In this document: positions 1-12,543 of the stretch, in pieces
Layout: every line of letters starts with the position of its first letter
Numbering within the stretch: the stretch's first letter is position 1
Assembly (NCBI RefSeq): GCF_947623445.1
Contig: NC_135245.1
Coordinates: forward strand, 3,603,501-3,667,500
Direction: 5' to 3'
From: Clavelina lepadiformis
Lineage: Eukaryota > Chordata > Ascidiacea > Aplousobranchia > Clavelinidae
Length of the DNA stretch: 64,000 bases
Position numbers and translations under genes: made by a program
Notes under the pieces: generated by a model
Seen by the model: only the letters and a program-made list of their open reading frames with translations
Database searches by the model: none
What the model was told of the DNA's origin: nothing

Positions 1-3000
1 ATCGGTTTGACTGCTGCTAGCGATTTCGACGTATCCTTTTGCGATGCCCAGCGAAGATTAACATCGGACTTACTTACGCAGAACGGCGCGAATCCGAGAG
101 CCATGTCGTCGCATTCACTCAATGCTGGCTCTGATGTCGCATCTCTTGATGGACGTAGCTCGCATGCAGCAAGTAGCCACCACGCTTCATCGTCACATCA
201 TATACCGCCAGTCATGGCTGTACAGGACGAACCGGTCCTGATTTCAGAAAGAGATCTCGATTTGGAGGAGGACGGGTCAGCAGTCCCTGATGCACAGGTG
301 GGTTATCGCCCTTAAGGCGAACTAGAAAAGTTAACTTTTTTGTCGAATTTGGCATGAGAAAGCTGCCTTTCCCTAATTAGTTTCTCGCAAGCCAACAGCC
401 CGACTAGAACGTTGCAACTTTTACAAGTTCAGGAATATTACGGTATATGCAATTTTGAGGATATTGTCATGCGGGAAAAATAACAGTCGTGAAAAGTTCT
501 TTGTGAGAAATCGTTGTAGACTTCGTATTATACACGTGGAATGCGCAATCTCTTTCATTCGTCATAAACATATTAAGCACGTTTCTGTTCAGTTAGCCCA
601 AGCTAGCATATTCATTATATTAGATTGGGTGTCAGCAAACTTGAGAAAGGACCACATGAGCATGAGAACTGACGATCGCGGGCCCAATAAGCTACAATAC
701 AATAAGCTCATTTGTGGCACGGTGAGGCGGGCCAGACAAACTAATATCGCGGGCCGTAGTTTGGTGACCCCTGTATTAGATCACAGCACTCATTAAATCT
801 GACTCGTGCGTAACAATTCTGAGAATGTTCGTCAAAAATTACGAACTTGACGATAAATTACACCTCGCAGCGTGCACGTTTCCTCGTTCAACTCTCACAT
901 CTGCTTATTTATTCAGGCTGTTTTTATGAAGACGGTCAGGTCGCCCGGCAGAAGTCACGTGTCAGATTCGTCCACATCAGGTGTTTATTCAAGCAAAAAT
1001 TTCTCTGAAGGAAGTTGGTTACTTTTCTACTTTTTTCAATTTACACCTACGTTTGTAAAAATACCGGAAAGTCAGCGAGGCTTCAGTTCTTGAAGATTCT
1101 CCGTTTTCTTGCTATTTACATCTCTCGTTAAGCTGAATGATTTTACGCCTTCACCATAATCGCATTTTTTTTCCAGGCGTGTATTCAAATGAATTTTCAA
1201 AAGTGGCGAGACGACAGCGAACTTCCAGTTATCCTATGACCTCGATGGATAAAGCTTATGGTCTAGTTCTAAATAACTCCTTTCCTTTGCCGTACATTAT
1301 TAAATCATACAAAGGTATTGGGTTGACCTTGAATCATGTTTTTTCACTTCCTGCTTTTACACTGCTACTTTGCTTGGAAATTTAAGAGCGACGTTCTTTT
1401 TACTTTTCAGACGCTTTTAGTCACGTTCTGGCCGAAGACGTCAGGGCCAAAGGACCACTACCCCCATTTCCGGCCTCAGTAATGGACGGTTATGCTGTAA
1501 TAGGTGCGTTTTTGTGCACTGCCAGGGAAATAACGTACGCAAGAAGCTAGACCAAACCATACCATGCGAGTGTTTTTCGCACGCCGGAGAAAACAATGAA
1601 TGCATAAAACTCTTTACAACTCTTCTACAGCGGCAGACACACCTGGCGACCTTGACGTTGTTGGCTCGTCAGTGTGCGACCGCTCTAACAACACGTCACG
1701 TGGTAATTACCTAGCACCCGGTCAGACGATCCGCGTCACGACTGGAGCTCCACTGCCCCTGGGGGCGGACGCCGTGGTCCCGGTGGAGGACACCGTCTTG
1801 CTTTCGGAAAGTGACGATGTGCGTGACATGACGATAATTCGCTTACTTTATGGTCGCTTATGCGTTAAGCTGTTTATTCACATGCATCTGTGGTTGTAAT
1901 TTTATAGCGCCATTTTACCGTTTGCTATTAACAGCGTTAACAACCATTTTTAACTTGTTTAGGGTGAAACAGAGTTATGGGTTCGAATTTTGAAATCAGT
2001 GACGTCGGGCCAGGACGTTCGGCCGATAGGGAACGACATAAAAACCGGAGAAATTGTTGTGAAATCTGGTACCAGGCTCGGCCCCTCTGAGATTGGACTG
2101 CTGGCTTGTGTCGGGGTCACCAGTGTGCATGTGTTTAAGATGCCAGTGGTCGCCGTGTTTTCGACCGGTAGCGAGGTAAGTAATATATTAACTTCACCAT
2201 TCCTTTTAAACAATTGAGCAGGGTGTGTAAACCAAATGTTTGTAGATTACGGCTTTTTCTTATTCGTGGTGTTTAGATTATTGCGCAAAGAATTGGACGG
2301 AGCTCGTCCTATCTATAGCTACAATTAACTAAATACAAGAACAGGCAGAAAAGTTTTACCAACAAAATGCAACCTTAACTTCGCTTACAATCGTAAGGCA
2401 ACAACGTTATAACCAGACGCAAAATTAAACCCTCCAAGTTTTTGTGAGCTGTTTTGTAGATGTCATTATGTAGTTTAACCTTCCGGAACATATTTATGTT
2501 GCAGCTTTGTGATCCGGATACGCAAAATCTAGGTCCCGGAGAGATAAGAGATTCTAACAGGGTTGCGCTAATGCTATCGCTTCAACAACAGGGGTTCAGT
2601 ACACTTGATATGGGTATAGTGCCGGATGAACCACAGAAACTAAAGGATGCTTTGCTTGGGGCATGTGAGAGGGGTACGTGAAATTTCTCTTCAAGATCTT
2701 AGTCGTGAAGTGGAATTATTAAAATGACTTGTCCTAATTTTCTTTAGCCGACGTGGTAGTCACCAGTGGCGGCGTCTCAATGGGAGAGAAAGATTTCTTG
2801 AAGCCGCTGCTCATCAATATTGGAGCTACGATCCACTTCGGCCGAGTGTTAATGAAACCGGGGCGAGTTGGAACTAAAATTTATGACTTGTGCCTTGCAT
2901 GCCAGTTCACCTGCAAAGTTTGTTGAGTTATAAGCTTGGTTCTTTTCTCTTGTATTTCAAACAGTTTTTATTGCAGAAAACCGACAACCTTCGCAACAAT

Positions 3001-3635
3001 TGACACGCAGAACGGGAAAAAGAGCTTCTTTGCATTGCCTGGTACGTGTATACCGTACGTTTGAAAAATTTGCCTTATTATAACACCCGTACAACGTTGA
3101 CATCAGATTACCACTGTAGCTCACAAACTGGTACTCGTTTAATCCAGCTACACTTACAAAAGCTAATGGCGTCGTCTTTGATTTCAGGCAACCCCGTGTC
3201 AGCAATTGTCACTCTGAACCTGTTTGTTTTACCGGCCTTGCGCAAGCTAAGCGGGGGCAGTGACCTGCGCCCGACAATTATAAAAGTCAAGGTGAGGGCT
3301 GGTATGGTTTGTTAAAATCTTCTTCTTTTTCAGAGAAAAATTTAGAAAAAAATTCGGTCAGTTGGTTTGACACTAAACCAACCTCCTCTGTTCCCTTTGT
3401 TCAGCTGTCATCTGATGTCCGGTTGGATCCCCGCCCCGAGTACCAGCGCGTCCATCTCCGATGGGAACCGAAGGACCCGACCCCCTGGGCAGACAGCACC
3501 GGGCGACAGATGAGCAGCAGGCTACTGAGCATGCGCAAGGCTAACGCTTTGCTCATGCTCCCTCCTAAATCAGATGACTGTCACACGATCAAACGAGGCG
3601 ATATCGTAGATGCCATGGTCATAGACCGATTATGA
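1..3635 (+). CDS. GPHN: Gephyrin, linker and C-terminal E (MoeA-like) domain, 5' partial
   Basis: Gephyrin inserts molybdenum into molybdopterin (E domain) and in animals scaffolds inhibitory receptors. Exons joined by phase: 1-297, 917-980, 1177-1314, 1411-1503, 1631-1818, 1963-2175, 2505-2673, 2748-2862, 2977-3041, 3188-3291, 3405-3635, giving 558 visible residues. The first two exons are a Ser/His-rich low-complexity linker. The E domain then shows [67 protein letters not shown] and the terminal DAMVIDRL, in the order found in animal gephyrins. The N-terminal G domain lies upstream of the window. The exon ending at 2862 uses a GC donor (intron 2863-2976); only that join keeps the frame. 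Identity is firm; the linker exons are less certain. Confidence 0.93.
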
Positions 3636-5567
3636 CCTTGAATGACATCACAAATGACTGGTCGATTTGAACCAATCAACCCGTGCTAATCTGATGGAAA
3701 TCGATGCGGATGAGAAGAAGCTACAGCACCTAACGTGACGCGAATGTTAATGATTGCATCGCCAATGCGTTATTCTTTTCATTGATTGTGACGCGTGAAT
3801 AATGCGTAGTCCTCAGCGTGCGAGAAGTTAAAATTTTTTTCTTTGGCTACACAAGCCACTAACGTTAGAAATTTATGTACAGTTCATTGCCATCTGTATT
3901 TTATAATTGACCGCATGATTTCCACTTTCGGCGCCGTCGGTACAGTAATGGTGTGATTGTATATTTGTGAATGTTCCAGAAATCTTCTTTGTATAATAAT
4001 AATTTGTTTTGTGTTTTATCCATTGTTCTAATTTTGCCATTCGACAAGGGCTTCTTCTACACATTACAGAAAAGCAACACTTTCAGAAACTGTTTCTGTG
4101 GGTTGATGAAACGTTGAACGGTTTGCACCGCGTTTCTTTTTTCGAGCCAGTTGAAGATAATCACAATTTTGATCGAGTACAGGTAAATCAAGCGTTGAGT
4201 TCACTCTTTCGCTTTTATCACCATGTTTTAAAGCGATTGTTTCCTTTTTACGTATTTCATGTACCTTTGCGTAGTCATCAAGGGAACAATAAATTATTAC
4301 AATCGTCCTGTAACTTAATGCGCATGGTTTTTGAGAACCCGAAGCCTACAATATCAGTTAGGTCAGCCGGCTTCAGCTGATGGCTTGCCTTCGTGACGCA
4401 AATGTGCAAGGAGAGGCAACTGGCTAATCAGTTAAATTGTTACATCATAAGAGCTTTCACATGCTTGTGGATCTCGTAAAACTAATTATTTTAGGTTGTT
4501 TTTGAATGATTTCTTAGCTGTTACTTTATTGTGTAAATAAAGTAACCTAGTCGTTAAACTGAACGGGGAGTATCGCAAGCTCAGGAATTCGTATCCAGGA
4601 GACGTTTTACCACAACTGCCAGTGATATTTGAAACAAGTTGAAATGTTCATTACTATTGTTGGAGAAAATTCCATAGACAAAATATTTTGTTGGGTAAAG
4701 TTGGCGTTAAGTTTTGAGAACTAGAAAACAGAGTGACCACGATTGCTAGTTCAGCAAAGTTTGTTGTGTGGTTAAACATATTAACAGATTTAGTTGTAAT
4801 CATTATTTTTTCAATATAATATATATATATTAAAGTTCTTTCTAAATGTTTATTCGTCTTTACATGCTTGGAATTCTTCCAGAAAACCGCAGAGGGTACA
4901 GTCTCAAAACGATAATTTGAAAAATAACGGGAAAGTTATGACAGCCTTATGATATTTTCCTTAAAGCAGTAATAATAATCGTTGCCAAAATTGTTTTGCG
5001 ATGTTGAAACTGCGAACAGTAACCAAACCATAAATTACGCTCTGCGATTTCTTTTATTTCTTGAACGTACCACCTAGCGTCCGTTAAACAATCCGATGTT
5101 TACAACACAATAGAAACCGATGCTGTTGTTTTATTGTCCTCAGACATGAATCACAGAACAAGAGATACAGTAGTCTACGTTTCAATAGGTAAGAGTAACC
5201 CAACATTAAAACCCTATCTTAAATTATGGGTTCGTAAGTAGGTCAAACCATTCAGTAAATCAGGTGAAGTATGCCTATGTTTCTACTTTTATGTGAGAGT
5301 ATTACCTCCCAATATCAGCATTATTATATAAAGATATCATCGGATATAAAAAGCTATATCGTTTTAAACATTGCTATACCTAAAGTGGATCAACCTATCT
5401 TCAGTGGGAAAATGAAAGATCGCTGCATAAAGACTTACAAAAAGCATTTTGCAGTTCTACTTTTTTACAGCTAGAGTGCACTTTCGGGTAATCTTAAGCT
5501 ATTCTTAGAAATCGGTGTAAGTAGTGTAAAAGTAATCAAAAGTAAGGCTGAAACATAGACTTGAGGA
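3636..5567. other. Gephyrin 3' flank and intergenic
   Basis: No convincing coding exon seen. Candidate poly(A) signals AATAAA lie at 4288-4293 and 4536-4541. The second sits in the 3' arm of a short perfect hairpin (about 4520-4546). An AT dinucleotide run lies near 4815-4830. Short open frames here have no recognisable similarity or splice support. Confidence 0.5.
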
Positions 5568-7547
5568 ATGGAAGGAGCTTTGGGGAATTATCTTGACAAC
5601 GGTTTACCGCGTAATGAAGAAGAGGAAGAGAACGTGCTCATTGAATACGTGAAGGTGAGTTTTACTCATCAAATGTTCTTCTTGTCAAATTGCATTTTAC
5701 AACTCCGTATTCTTACAAATTTACAAGCGTAATGTGAAGATAATGTAGACAATTAAAACAAATCTATAAACGCACGAAACCATTCATGCCTCGTGGTGAT
5801 CTCTTGCAGGAAAAAGATAATTTGAAGGTTGAAATTTCAAACAAGGATAAGGAAATACAAAAATACAAAGCAAGAGTCTACGACCTTCAAGAGAAAAATG
5901 ATCAACTCGAAAATCGAGTAAAAGAACTTCAAAAGGTAAAAGAAAATGTGAAATCACAAAATTGCCAACGGTACTCAGTTTTTCAACAAATATATAACAA
6001 TTAGGTAATAAGCTTTTCTGAAACTGGTAAAAACCTTTTAAATCTGCAAAAATTCGCAACTTGTTGACGATTGCTGTTCATAAGACACTCCATTGCCAAC
6101 ACATTTCTAAAATGTTATGAAATGTGAAAAGTTGAGAAAAAATATCCATTTAGTAACTCGTATATAACATGAAACAATTGCTCTGCAAACACGTGTGCTT
6201 AAACTGATCCTGTATTACGTCAACACAGACAATTGACAGTACCCAAGCATCATCGAACAAGTCAGGCACAGCGCGCCCTTTAACAGCTAGAACTCCTCAG
6301 ATGCAAAGAGCCCGATCTGCAAAACAACGAGGAAAAACACCAGTTCCTCCCAGACGGAGCAACAGTAAAAAGAACGACAGTCCTGCAGGATCGCCAGTGG
6401 TTAACGGCACCTCATCTGAAGAAACGGACAAATGGAGGGAAGATGCGAAAGCGTTGGTCAGATTAAAGGTAAATTATATACATTATACAAACAACGTATT
6501 TAACACTTTTGTAGCTCAACGTGCGTATATCGCATGATGTGACTCAATACAGCACCCTTCAGAACAGATTAAAATTCTCCAAAAATGTTTTGACAAAAAC
6601 TTTTAAATCGTGTTACAGGAGATCGCTCAAAAGTTTCCCGAACTAAAATTATCAGTGATATTGACGTCAGAGACGTTCTTCAAAGAATCTGACATCAACA
6701 ACGACGGGGTGAGATTTCTTTCATACAGAATTAGTTCAGCGAATGTCTCCGTTACCGGATATAAGTTAACGGCGTAACAGCCGAAAGTAAAACGAGCACT
6801 GTGTCAAAGTAAACACGCAACTCACAACAAAAATCTGACACCGTTTCGGGAAGATAGGATGCCTAAATGTAACAATACATTTGCCACACTTACGCGTTGT
6901 CGGAGCCACAGAGGGTTGTTTTGAATCGGTTGTTATGTATCTTGGAAAACAGTTTCTCATACCATAAACCTACTTATGGTGTAAAGTGACAAAATATTTG
7001 TCATGTCTTCCTTTAACCTTTGAACTCCTAATTTTATTAAAAGCGTTTCCAAATCTCTCCTTATATTTGTGCTGGTGCCTGATGGTATAGTTAGGATAAA
7101 GTTGCGCGTGTCATTGTTGTTGTTTTACGTATGTATTCTATACAAGCTGAATATTTAAGTGTCTTTTTAACTACAGACAATAGATATGCAAGAGTTGGAA
7201 AACTTGCTGATGAAAGGAGGACATTTATTCACGAATAAAGAACTCGCTGAAATTATGAATCAAATTGACGTCGATAAAAGCGGTTCTATAGATTTTATGG
7301 AATACCTTATGGTAATTAGCATAGACCTACATGTATATTATTAGGCTAACAAGTTGTTTTAGTTATCAGACATTATTGACAAGTTCTGGAAAACTAAATC
7401 ACGAAACGACATGAACTAACTTACAGTTATTACAGCAATTTGTTAACTGATATGCTGTATTTCTAGGTCATGGATAGAATCCAGCAAAGAAAACGGGTTA
7501 ATCTTCCTCAAACTCTGACGAGGAGTAAAACGTGCAAAATTCAATAA
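5568..7547 (+). CDS. Coiled-coil protein with C-terminal paired EF-hands
   Basis: Six exons join in phase 0 throughout: 5568-5654, 5810-5935, 6229-6468, 6619-6708, 7177-7311, 7467-7547, giving 252 residues. Residues 16-71 are acidic and then heptad-rich (Lys/Glu/Leu, about residues 30-71), predicting a coiled coil. Residues 72-150 are a basic Ser/Pro/Arg-rich low-complexity stretch. Two canonical EF-hand loops follow: DINNDGTIDMQE, split by the intron between exons 4 and 5, and DVDKSGSIDFME. Both keep all calcium-ligating positions and the glycine at 6. The tail is basic. No signal peptide or membrane segment is visible, so a cytosolic calcium sensor is inferred. The stop codon TAA lies inside an AATAAA (7543-7548), a possible poly(A) signal. 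I do not recognise an orthologue. Confidence 0.8.
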
Positions 7548-9578
7548 ACCTTGATGAAAGCCCTCGTTGAAAACCGGAAGCGGTTTCTAAACTTTTTTAA
7601 ATTATGAGCTGAAGCACTTGTACATTGTCATGATATAGCGAATTTTTCCATAAGCTTTTCAAGACAGTTTTGTGTTTACCAAACTAGTAATGGCCGGAAT
7701 ATGCCGTCTTGCATCAACCTACAGCCTCAGCATCGAACAAAGAACAAGTAGGCCTATATCCCTACGTCTTAAGATCAAGGTGTTTGTAGAAAAAACACAT
7801 AGTTTGCAATAAGAACAGCGAGTGAATGAAGAAAAATTTGTTGAGATGAAAACCAAATCCGTCCGAAAAATCAAGTCGTGATGGAATTTCAGAAAATAAA
7901 GGAATACAGCTATCAGGAAAACATAATCTCCAACTAAAGTTTCAACGTTCAAAGTATAGCTTAGCCTAAATCTAGATGCTCTTTTAATGTTTATACTGGG
8001 CTGAAGGGAATTCATGTAGCTTAGGCTACTTTCCTGATTACTTTACTGCATTAAATTTTTGTTCATCTTGACTTGGTTGTTTTGACATCCTTTGTTTTTA
8101 AGACGACTCTGTGTTCAGCTTTTCTTGCAATGTGTCATTTCGCAATATTCGTTCTGTGTACAGTTTATTCAGAGCCTTTATTATAGTTTATGCGAAATTA
8201 AATTTTTCTTCCTACGGCAACGCTGAGACTTTTAACTTCAGTTTCGTGATCTTCGGACTCTAGGCCGTTTTCTGTCTGATATGATGCGAACTAGTTTAAC
8301 CATTTCAAAGGAAACAAAAATAATTTGTAAAATCTTTCAAAGCATAGCCTCTCATAAGCTTCCAATCGGTATGGGATTAATGATAAGAATAAGCAGTATA
8401 TAGTTGTAGCTTGTTAAGGCTAACATTTCGAGAAACTACAATACTGAAATGCTCTTGTCTAAGTGTGTATAGCCTACATTAAGTTAAACAAGAGGTTTGG
8501 CAGAACATTTTCAGAATACCAGGTTTTGAAAATTACGGAAAATATTAATTTTTACAATAATCTACTGTTATGGCATCGCCTAACACTCCGGACACTCTTT
8601 AGACGTCACCGTATGCATTATAAGGGAAACGGTTATTTCAGGCCCATAGTTTCCTGCCATGGCTCAAAGATTTATCATAGCATGTTATGACACGTCACTT
8701 CGTAACGCTGGACAAGCAAGTGCGGTCGCCTGAATGCTTTCGGTCTTTTACGAATGTTCTCTATCTCGTGTTAGCTTTCTTAGCACATAGTTGTCATATC
8801 ACGAATTAAGCTACTATAGTAAATACTTGTTTTCAGAATAGCATTGTTACGCTGGCGAAAGTGTATAGGCCTATACAGCATGGGTGTATGATATAGTGTA
8901 TAGGCCTATACAGCATGGGTGTATAGTATAGTGTACAAGCCTATATCGTTAAGTTCCTATATAGAGACTGAGTAACCAACAAGGGTTTCGTTATTTTATA
9001 CAGTTAGGTAAGTATAGGATTGAAGCAGGTCATATTTATAATATACTATACGCTAAACTATGTTCTATAAATCGAGGCAAGGACCAAGACTGACTAAAGA
9101 GGGTAATTTTTCTTATTGTTTTAGACAACTGTACTTACAGTATGAGTGACTTGAATCAGTCTCCTGAAGCCAAAGATTATGTTACAGTTAAGATAATCGG
9201 TACTAAAAGTATATTTAGCTTATATCGTGCAGTAAATCATGTCATGTATATCTTCAGCACTGTTTATTAGAACTATGATCTACGATACTGCTGGACACCA
9301 TTCTGTAAAAGATCAGGGGTAGAGCACAGCACAAGTATAGCAAGAGTTACATGCTGTATCGCTTGAGTAGGTCAATTCTTCGCGAAATTGGTCGTTATGT
9401 TAAAAAATTGATCTTATTATTTTACCTTGACATTATTTCAACCTTGGTTTTGCGTATTACATAGGTTTAAAAAAAAATTAAAAACCTACAAATACCGTGA
9501 AAATGTATATTTGTTTGCAGTAGACTTAAATTTTTCTAGAAGATTCTTCTATGAATTGTCGATTCAGTGAATTCATCC
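7548..9578. other. Intergenic, AT-rich
   Basis: No supported exon. A short tandem repeat lies at about 8858-8947. Remaining open frames are short and compositionally random. Confidence 0.45.
8858..8947. repeat. Short tandem repeat, about 36-38 bp unit
   Basis: Two near-identical units and a third degenerate one. Each contains the palindrome TATAGGCCTATA followed by CAGCATGGGTGTAT. The unit end drifts (gatat/agtat), and the third copy is truncated. Confidence 0.75.
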
Positions 9579-12543
9579 ATGGACAGCAGGTCCCCTCAAA
9601 GAGTGAATATATACGAAAAAAAGCAGCAAGTTCGTTATTTTCACCGCGTGCAAACGTACAGAAAATCGCGCAGCGCCCGAACTACAAAACGCGAGAAGAA
9701 AACACGAATAAAAGTCGATGTGTCACTTCCGGTTGAACCGTACGAAGAACCTGTGTGTTACGTAAAGCTCGCAATATACCACCAAGTAGCGGCTTTCTAC
9801 ACGGGAAACGTACTTAGATGCGATACGACTATCTTTTGCAACGAACTGTGCGATTACGTATGTGGCGGCATTAACAACGGTACAGTTCAGAAAAAGTTCA
9901 ACTCAAGAAACGTATTCCCAGACGAGGATTCTTTCCAGTCAAGAACGAAAGCGAATAGCTACGATTCGGGGTTTTTCGACGACGACTATGAACAACCCGA
10001 TACTTTTGCCTTCGAAAACGCATTTGTTAACATTGACATCAAGCATAACAGTGTTTGGTTCTCGAGGGTAACTCCAGAAAGCCAGCGGTTTGTATTTTCG
10101 ACTCTGTACCCTCAGACAGAATCCGCGACAGAAACTGAGTTCACTGGACCGGCAGATGATATTTGCTTTCGTTGGCACAAAGACTTGGAAGAAAGTGCCG
10201 CAAGCTTAACCCTTTGCGGTCCAATTTTTTTTTACCGTTTCGGTCAGTCTAGGTCCAATTTTTTTTTAATGCATTTTTGGGTAGTTTTATATGTGTAGAG
10301 TACGGATAAGAAATTTTTTTGGCGAAATTTTTTTTAGTTTTTTTTTTTTAGCGTTTTTAAAAATGCTACTTTTCGCAATTTTTTGCATCATGTATTTTCT
10401 AGACAAAAGGTATCACAACTTTCAAACACTACTGACGTTTATTGAAACACAAATGCTGTTTGTATACAAGTAAAATTATCACACTCTTATCACACTGTTA
10501 TCACACTGTTGAAATTTTCTGGTGAACTCCTGTATGACGCCTGGACTTTGGTCAGTCTTTGTAGGTGACTTGGGTGTGATATTGTTTGAAACATTCTCCC
10601 GGATGAAGTCCAGGTTTTCTTTGGCATGTTTCACAAAAGAATAAGGTGGTTTTCCTTTGTTCTTTGGTGTTGCAAACCATACAATTCTTTGTGTGACCTC
10701 TTGCTCCTTTTTTGATGAAATGTGGTGATTTGTTGAGGCGCTCAGCAGAATCGCTTTCACTTGGCCTTCCTCATTTGGGGTTCCTGTTGCGGACGTCTCC
10801 TATAAGTTGCACAATCACCTTGTTTCTATATTGTAGGTGTCTTGAATCTGTAAGATGTTGCATCTCCTTGTAAACCAAGAATGAGTTAACCATGCATACT
10901 TCAACCAACCAGAAAAATAGCTTTCTCCACCACCGCAGCGTTTTTCGTGTGAAGGAGTATGATGCGCAGTAATGATCAGAACGATCAACTGCGCCCATAT
11001 TAGCTGTGTAATCACGGATTACATCAGGTTTCTCTACATCTTCCTGCCTCCCATTTCGCCAACGACTGTGGGGTGCAGTGTCCGCATTGTGCCAGGTGCT
11101 GAGCATCAGTATCAAGCGTTTATCTTGCCATCCAAGTGTTAGAATATTTTGTGGATGACGGTATGCTTTCAACTGTAAATTTTTCAATCGCAAACGCTTT
11201 ACTTCAGTGGGTAGTCCAACCCTATTTTTCTGGATAGTTCCAGTAAGGTGGATTTGATTCTGAAGCAGTTCTTTTGCTGGAGTGCAGCTTGTATAAAACC
11301 GGTCTGTATATACATGATAACCACTTGCTCTGACTTTTGACAGCAGCTTGCCAACTAAATGCATCACGATTCTCGATGTAAACGGCAGATCTTGACGCGA
11401 CAAATTTTCTGTAGTAGTTTTTCCAAAATAGGGTTCAAAAGCTGAGATATACCCAGATTCCGAGTCAGACAAGACATACACCCGAAGCCCCCATTTGGTA
11501 GGTTTTTGGGGATTATAAGTTTTGAAAGCAATACGCCCTTTGAATCCAACTGTGCTTTCATCAACAGCAATGTTTTGCCGAGGGGTGAAATTCCGAAGGC
11601 ACTTCTCTTGGATGCAAGAAACTAAATTTTTCATTACACTTCCACGGGTTATAGGTCTGAGTGCTCATCAGGATCAGAGCTCCCATCATAACTCATTTCC
11701 ATATCTGAATCAGAAAAATCACTCTCTTCATCAACCTCCATGTCTGAATGATTTTCATCTTCAGAATCAAGCATTTCAAGTACATCATTAGCACTAAACC
11801 TTCTAGCAGCCATTTTACTATAAACAATCCAATACTATTTACTACAACTCTCGTCTGTAAGGTAGTAATAAAATACAATAACAAGCAAAATTCATTATAG
11901 CTGAGTGCAAGAATTGCCCTTGCCTAGCCCAGTTTTACTAACTGTTTTCCAGTTCCAATTTAACTTCAACTTAACAAAAGTCAGGGGAAAACCCTAATAA
12001 ATACCATCTACTATGTTCCAAAATCGATAAAAAATGTTGTAACATTCTTAGAATGTAGGTAGACCCGTAAAAACCGCTGTACACAAAAGTCATCCTAGGG
12101 ATGTAGGTGGACAGCATTACATAATTTTGTTTATCATCCCAGGGATGTAGGTGGACCGCAAAGGGTTAAAGCGAAAAAGACGCACAAATGTGTATTCGAC
12201 TCTGCTTAAAAAGAAGTCGACCGCCGATGCCCTGTGCCTTCCAAATGTTTCTTACGCTGCGAAGTCTCATCTGATCTTATTTGGGGATAAACTAAGTCGA
12301 ACTGAGATCCAGCTAAAAGTACGCCCTTCTAGCCCCCTAAAGAAGAAATCAAAAAGAGGACGAACGGCTTCTTCCAGACTAAATAGCTGTTTGTCTCCAT
12401 CTAGTGGTGGTCGTCGATCGGTGTGTAAAGATTCGACTGATTGTACAGGCGAACTTGACCCAAACGTTCCATATACCTCGTCAGAAACTATTCCAACAAG
12501 CCTTATAAAGCCAAGGGCACCGTCATTTCGTATCGATTTGTAA
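9579..12543 (+). CDS. Unidentified single-exon gene interrupted by a piggyBac element
   Basis: The reading frame opens at ATG 9579 and runs 209 codons to 10205. There the transposon with its duplicated TTAA begins. Beyond the element the same codon phase resumes at the second TTAA (12166) and continues to the stop at 12543. Counting one TTAA, the uninterrupted frame would be 334 residues. The N-terminal part is basic. The middle has a charged and acidic stretch (DSGFFDDDYEQ) and several cysteines. The C-terminal part is Lys/Arg/Ser-rich, with KRKRR-type clusters resembling nuclear localisation signals. No domain is recognised. With the insertion, translation would run into the element and stop at 10298. 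It may be a broken allele, a recent insertion, or a frame rescued by excision. Start choice: first in-frame ATG. Confidence 0.7.
10206..12169 (-). mobile_element. piggyBac-superfamily transposon with TTAA duplication
   Basis: The element body is 10210-12165 (1956 bp), bounded on each side by TTAA (10206-10209 and 12166-12169). The outermost 14 bp are perfect inverted repeats, CCCTTTGCGGTCCA at the left and its complement at the right. Subterminal copies of GGGATGTAGGTGGAC occur near 12095-12155. TTAA target duplication and short exact terminal repeats are diagnostic of piggyBac. The transposase inside is on the minus strand and defective. Perfect ends and flanks suggest a recent insertion. 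Confidence 0.95.
10552..11813 (-). pseudogene. piggyBac transposase (PGBD-like), defective
   Basis: Three pieces are visible on the minus strand. An acidic N-terminal piece (ATG at 11813, 54 residues, stop at 11649) is rich in Asp/Glu/Ser, as in PGBD-type proteins. A catalytic core (11634-10771, 287 residues) carries the three Asp contexts: VDEST (residue 25), YTDRFY (residue 111) and MGAVDRSD (residue 217). A Cys-rich C-terminal domain (10770-10552) has paired C-x2-C motifs. The core ends at an in-frame TGA followed directly by GRPSES, so the Cys-rich domain is cut off by one nonsense codon. The N-terminal piece and core are in different frames, and roughly the DNA-binding and dimerisation region expected between them is missing. 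The copy is unlikely to be autonomous. Confidence 0.9.

Noticed and set aside
455..796. 113-codon open frame within the first visible gephyrin intron
   Set aside because: No domain, random composition, lies between two phase-compatible gephyrin exons.
7719..8015. 98-codon minus-strand frame
   Set aside because: Hydrophobic composition typical of AT-rich antisense frames; no splice or homology support.
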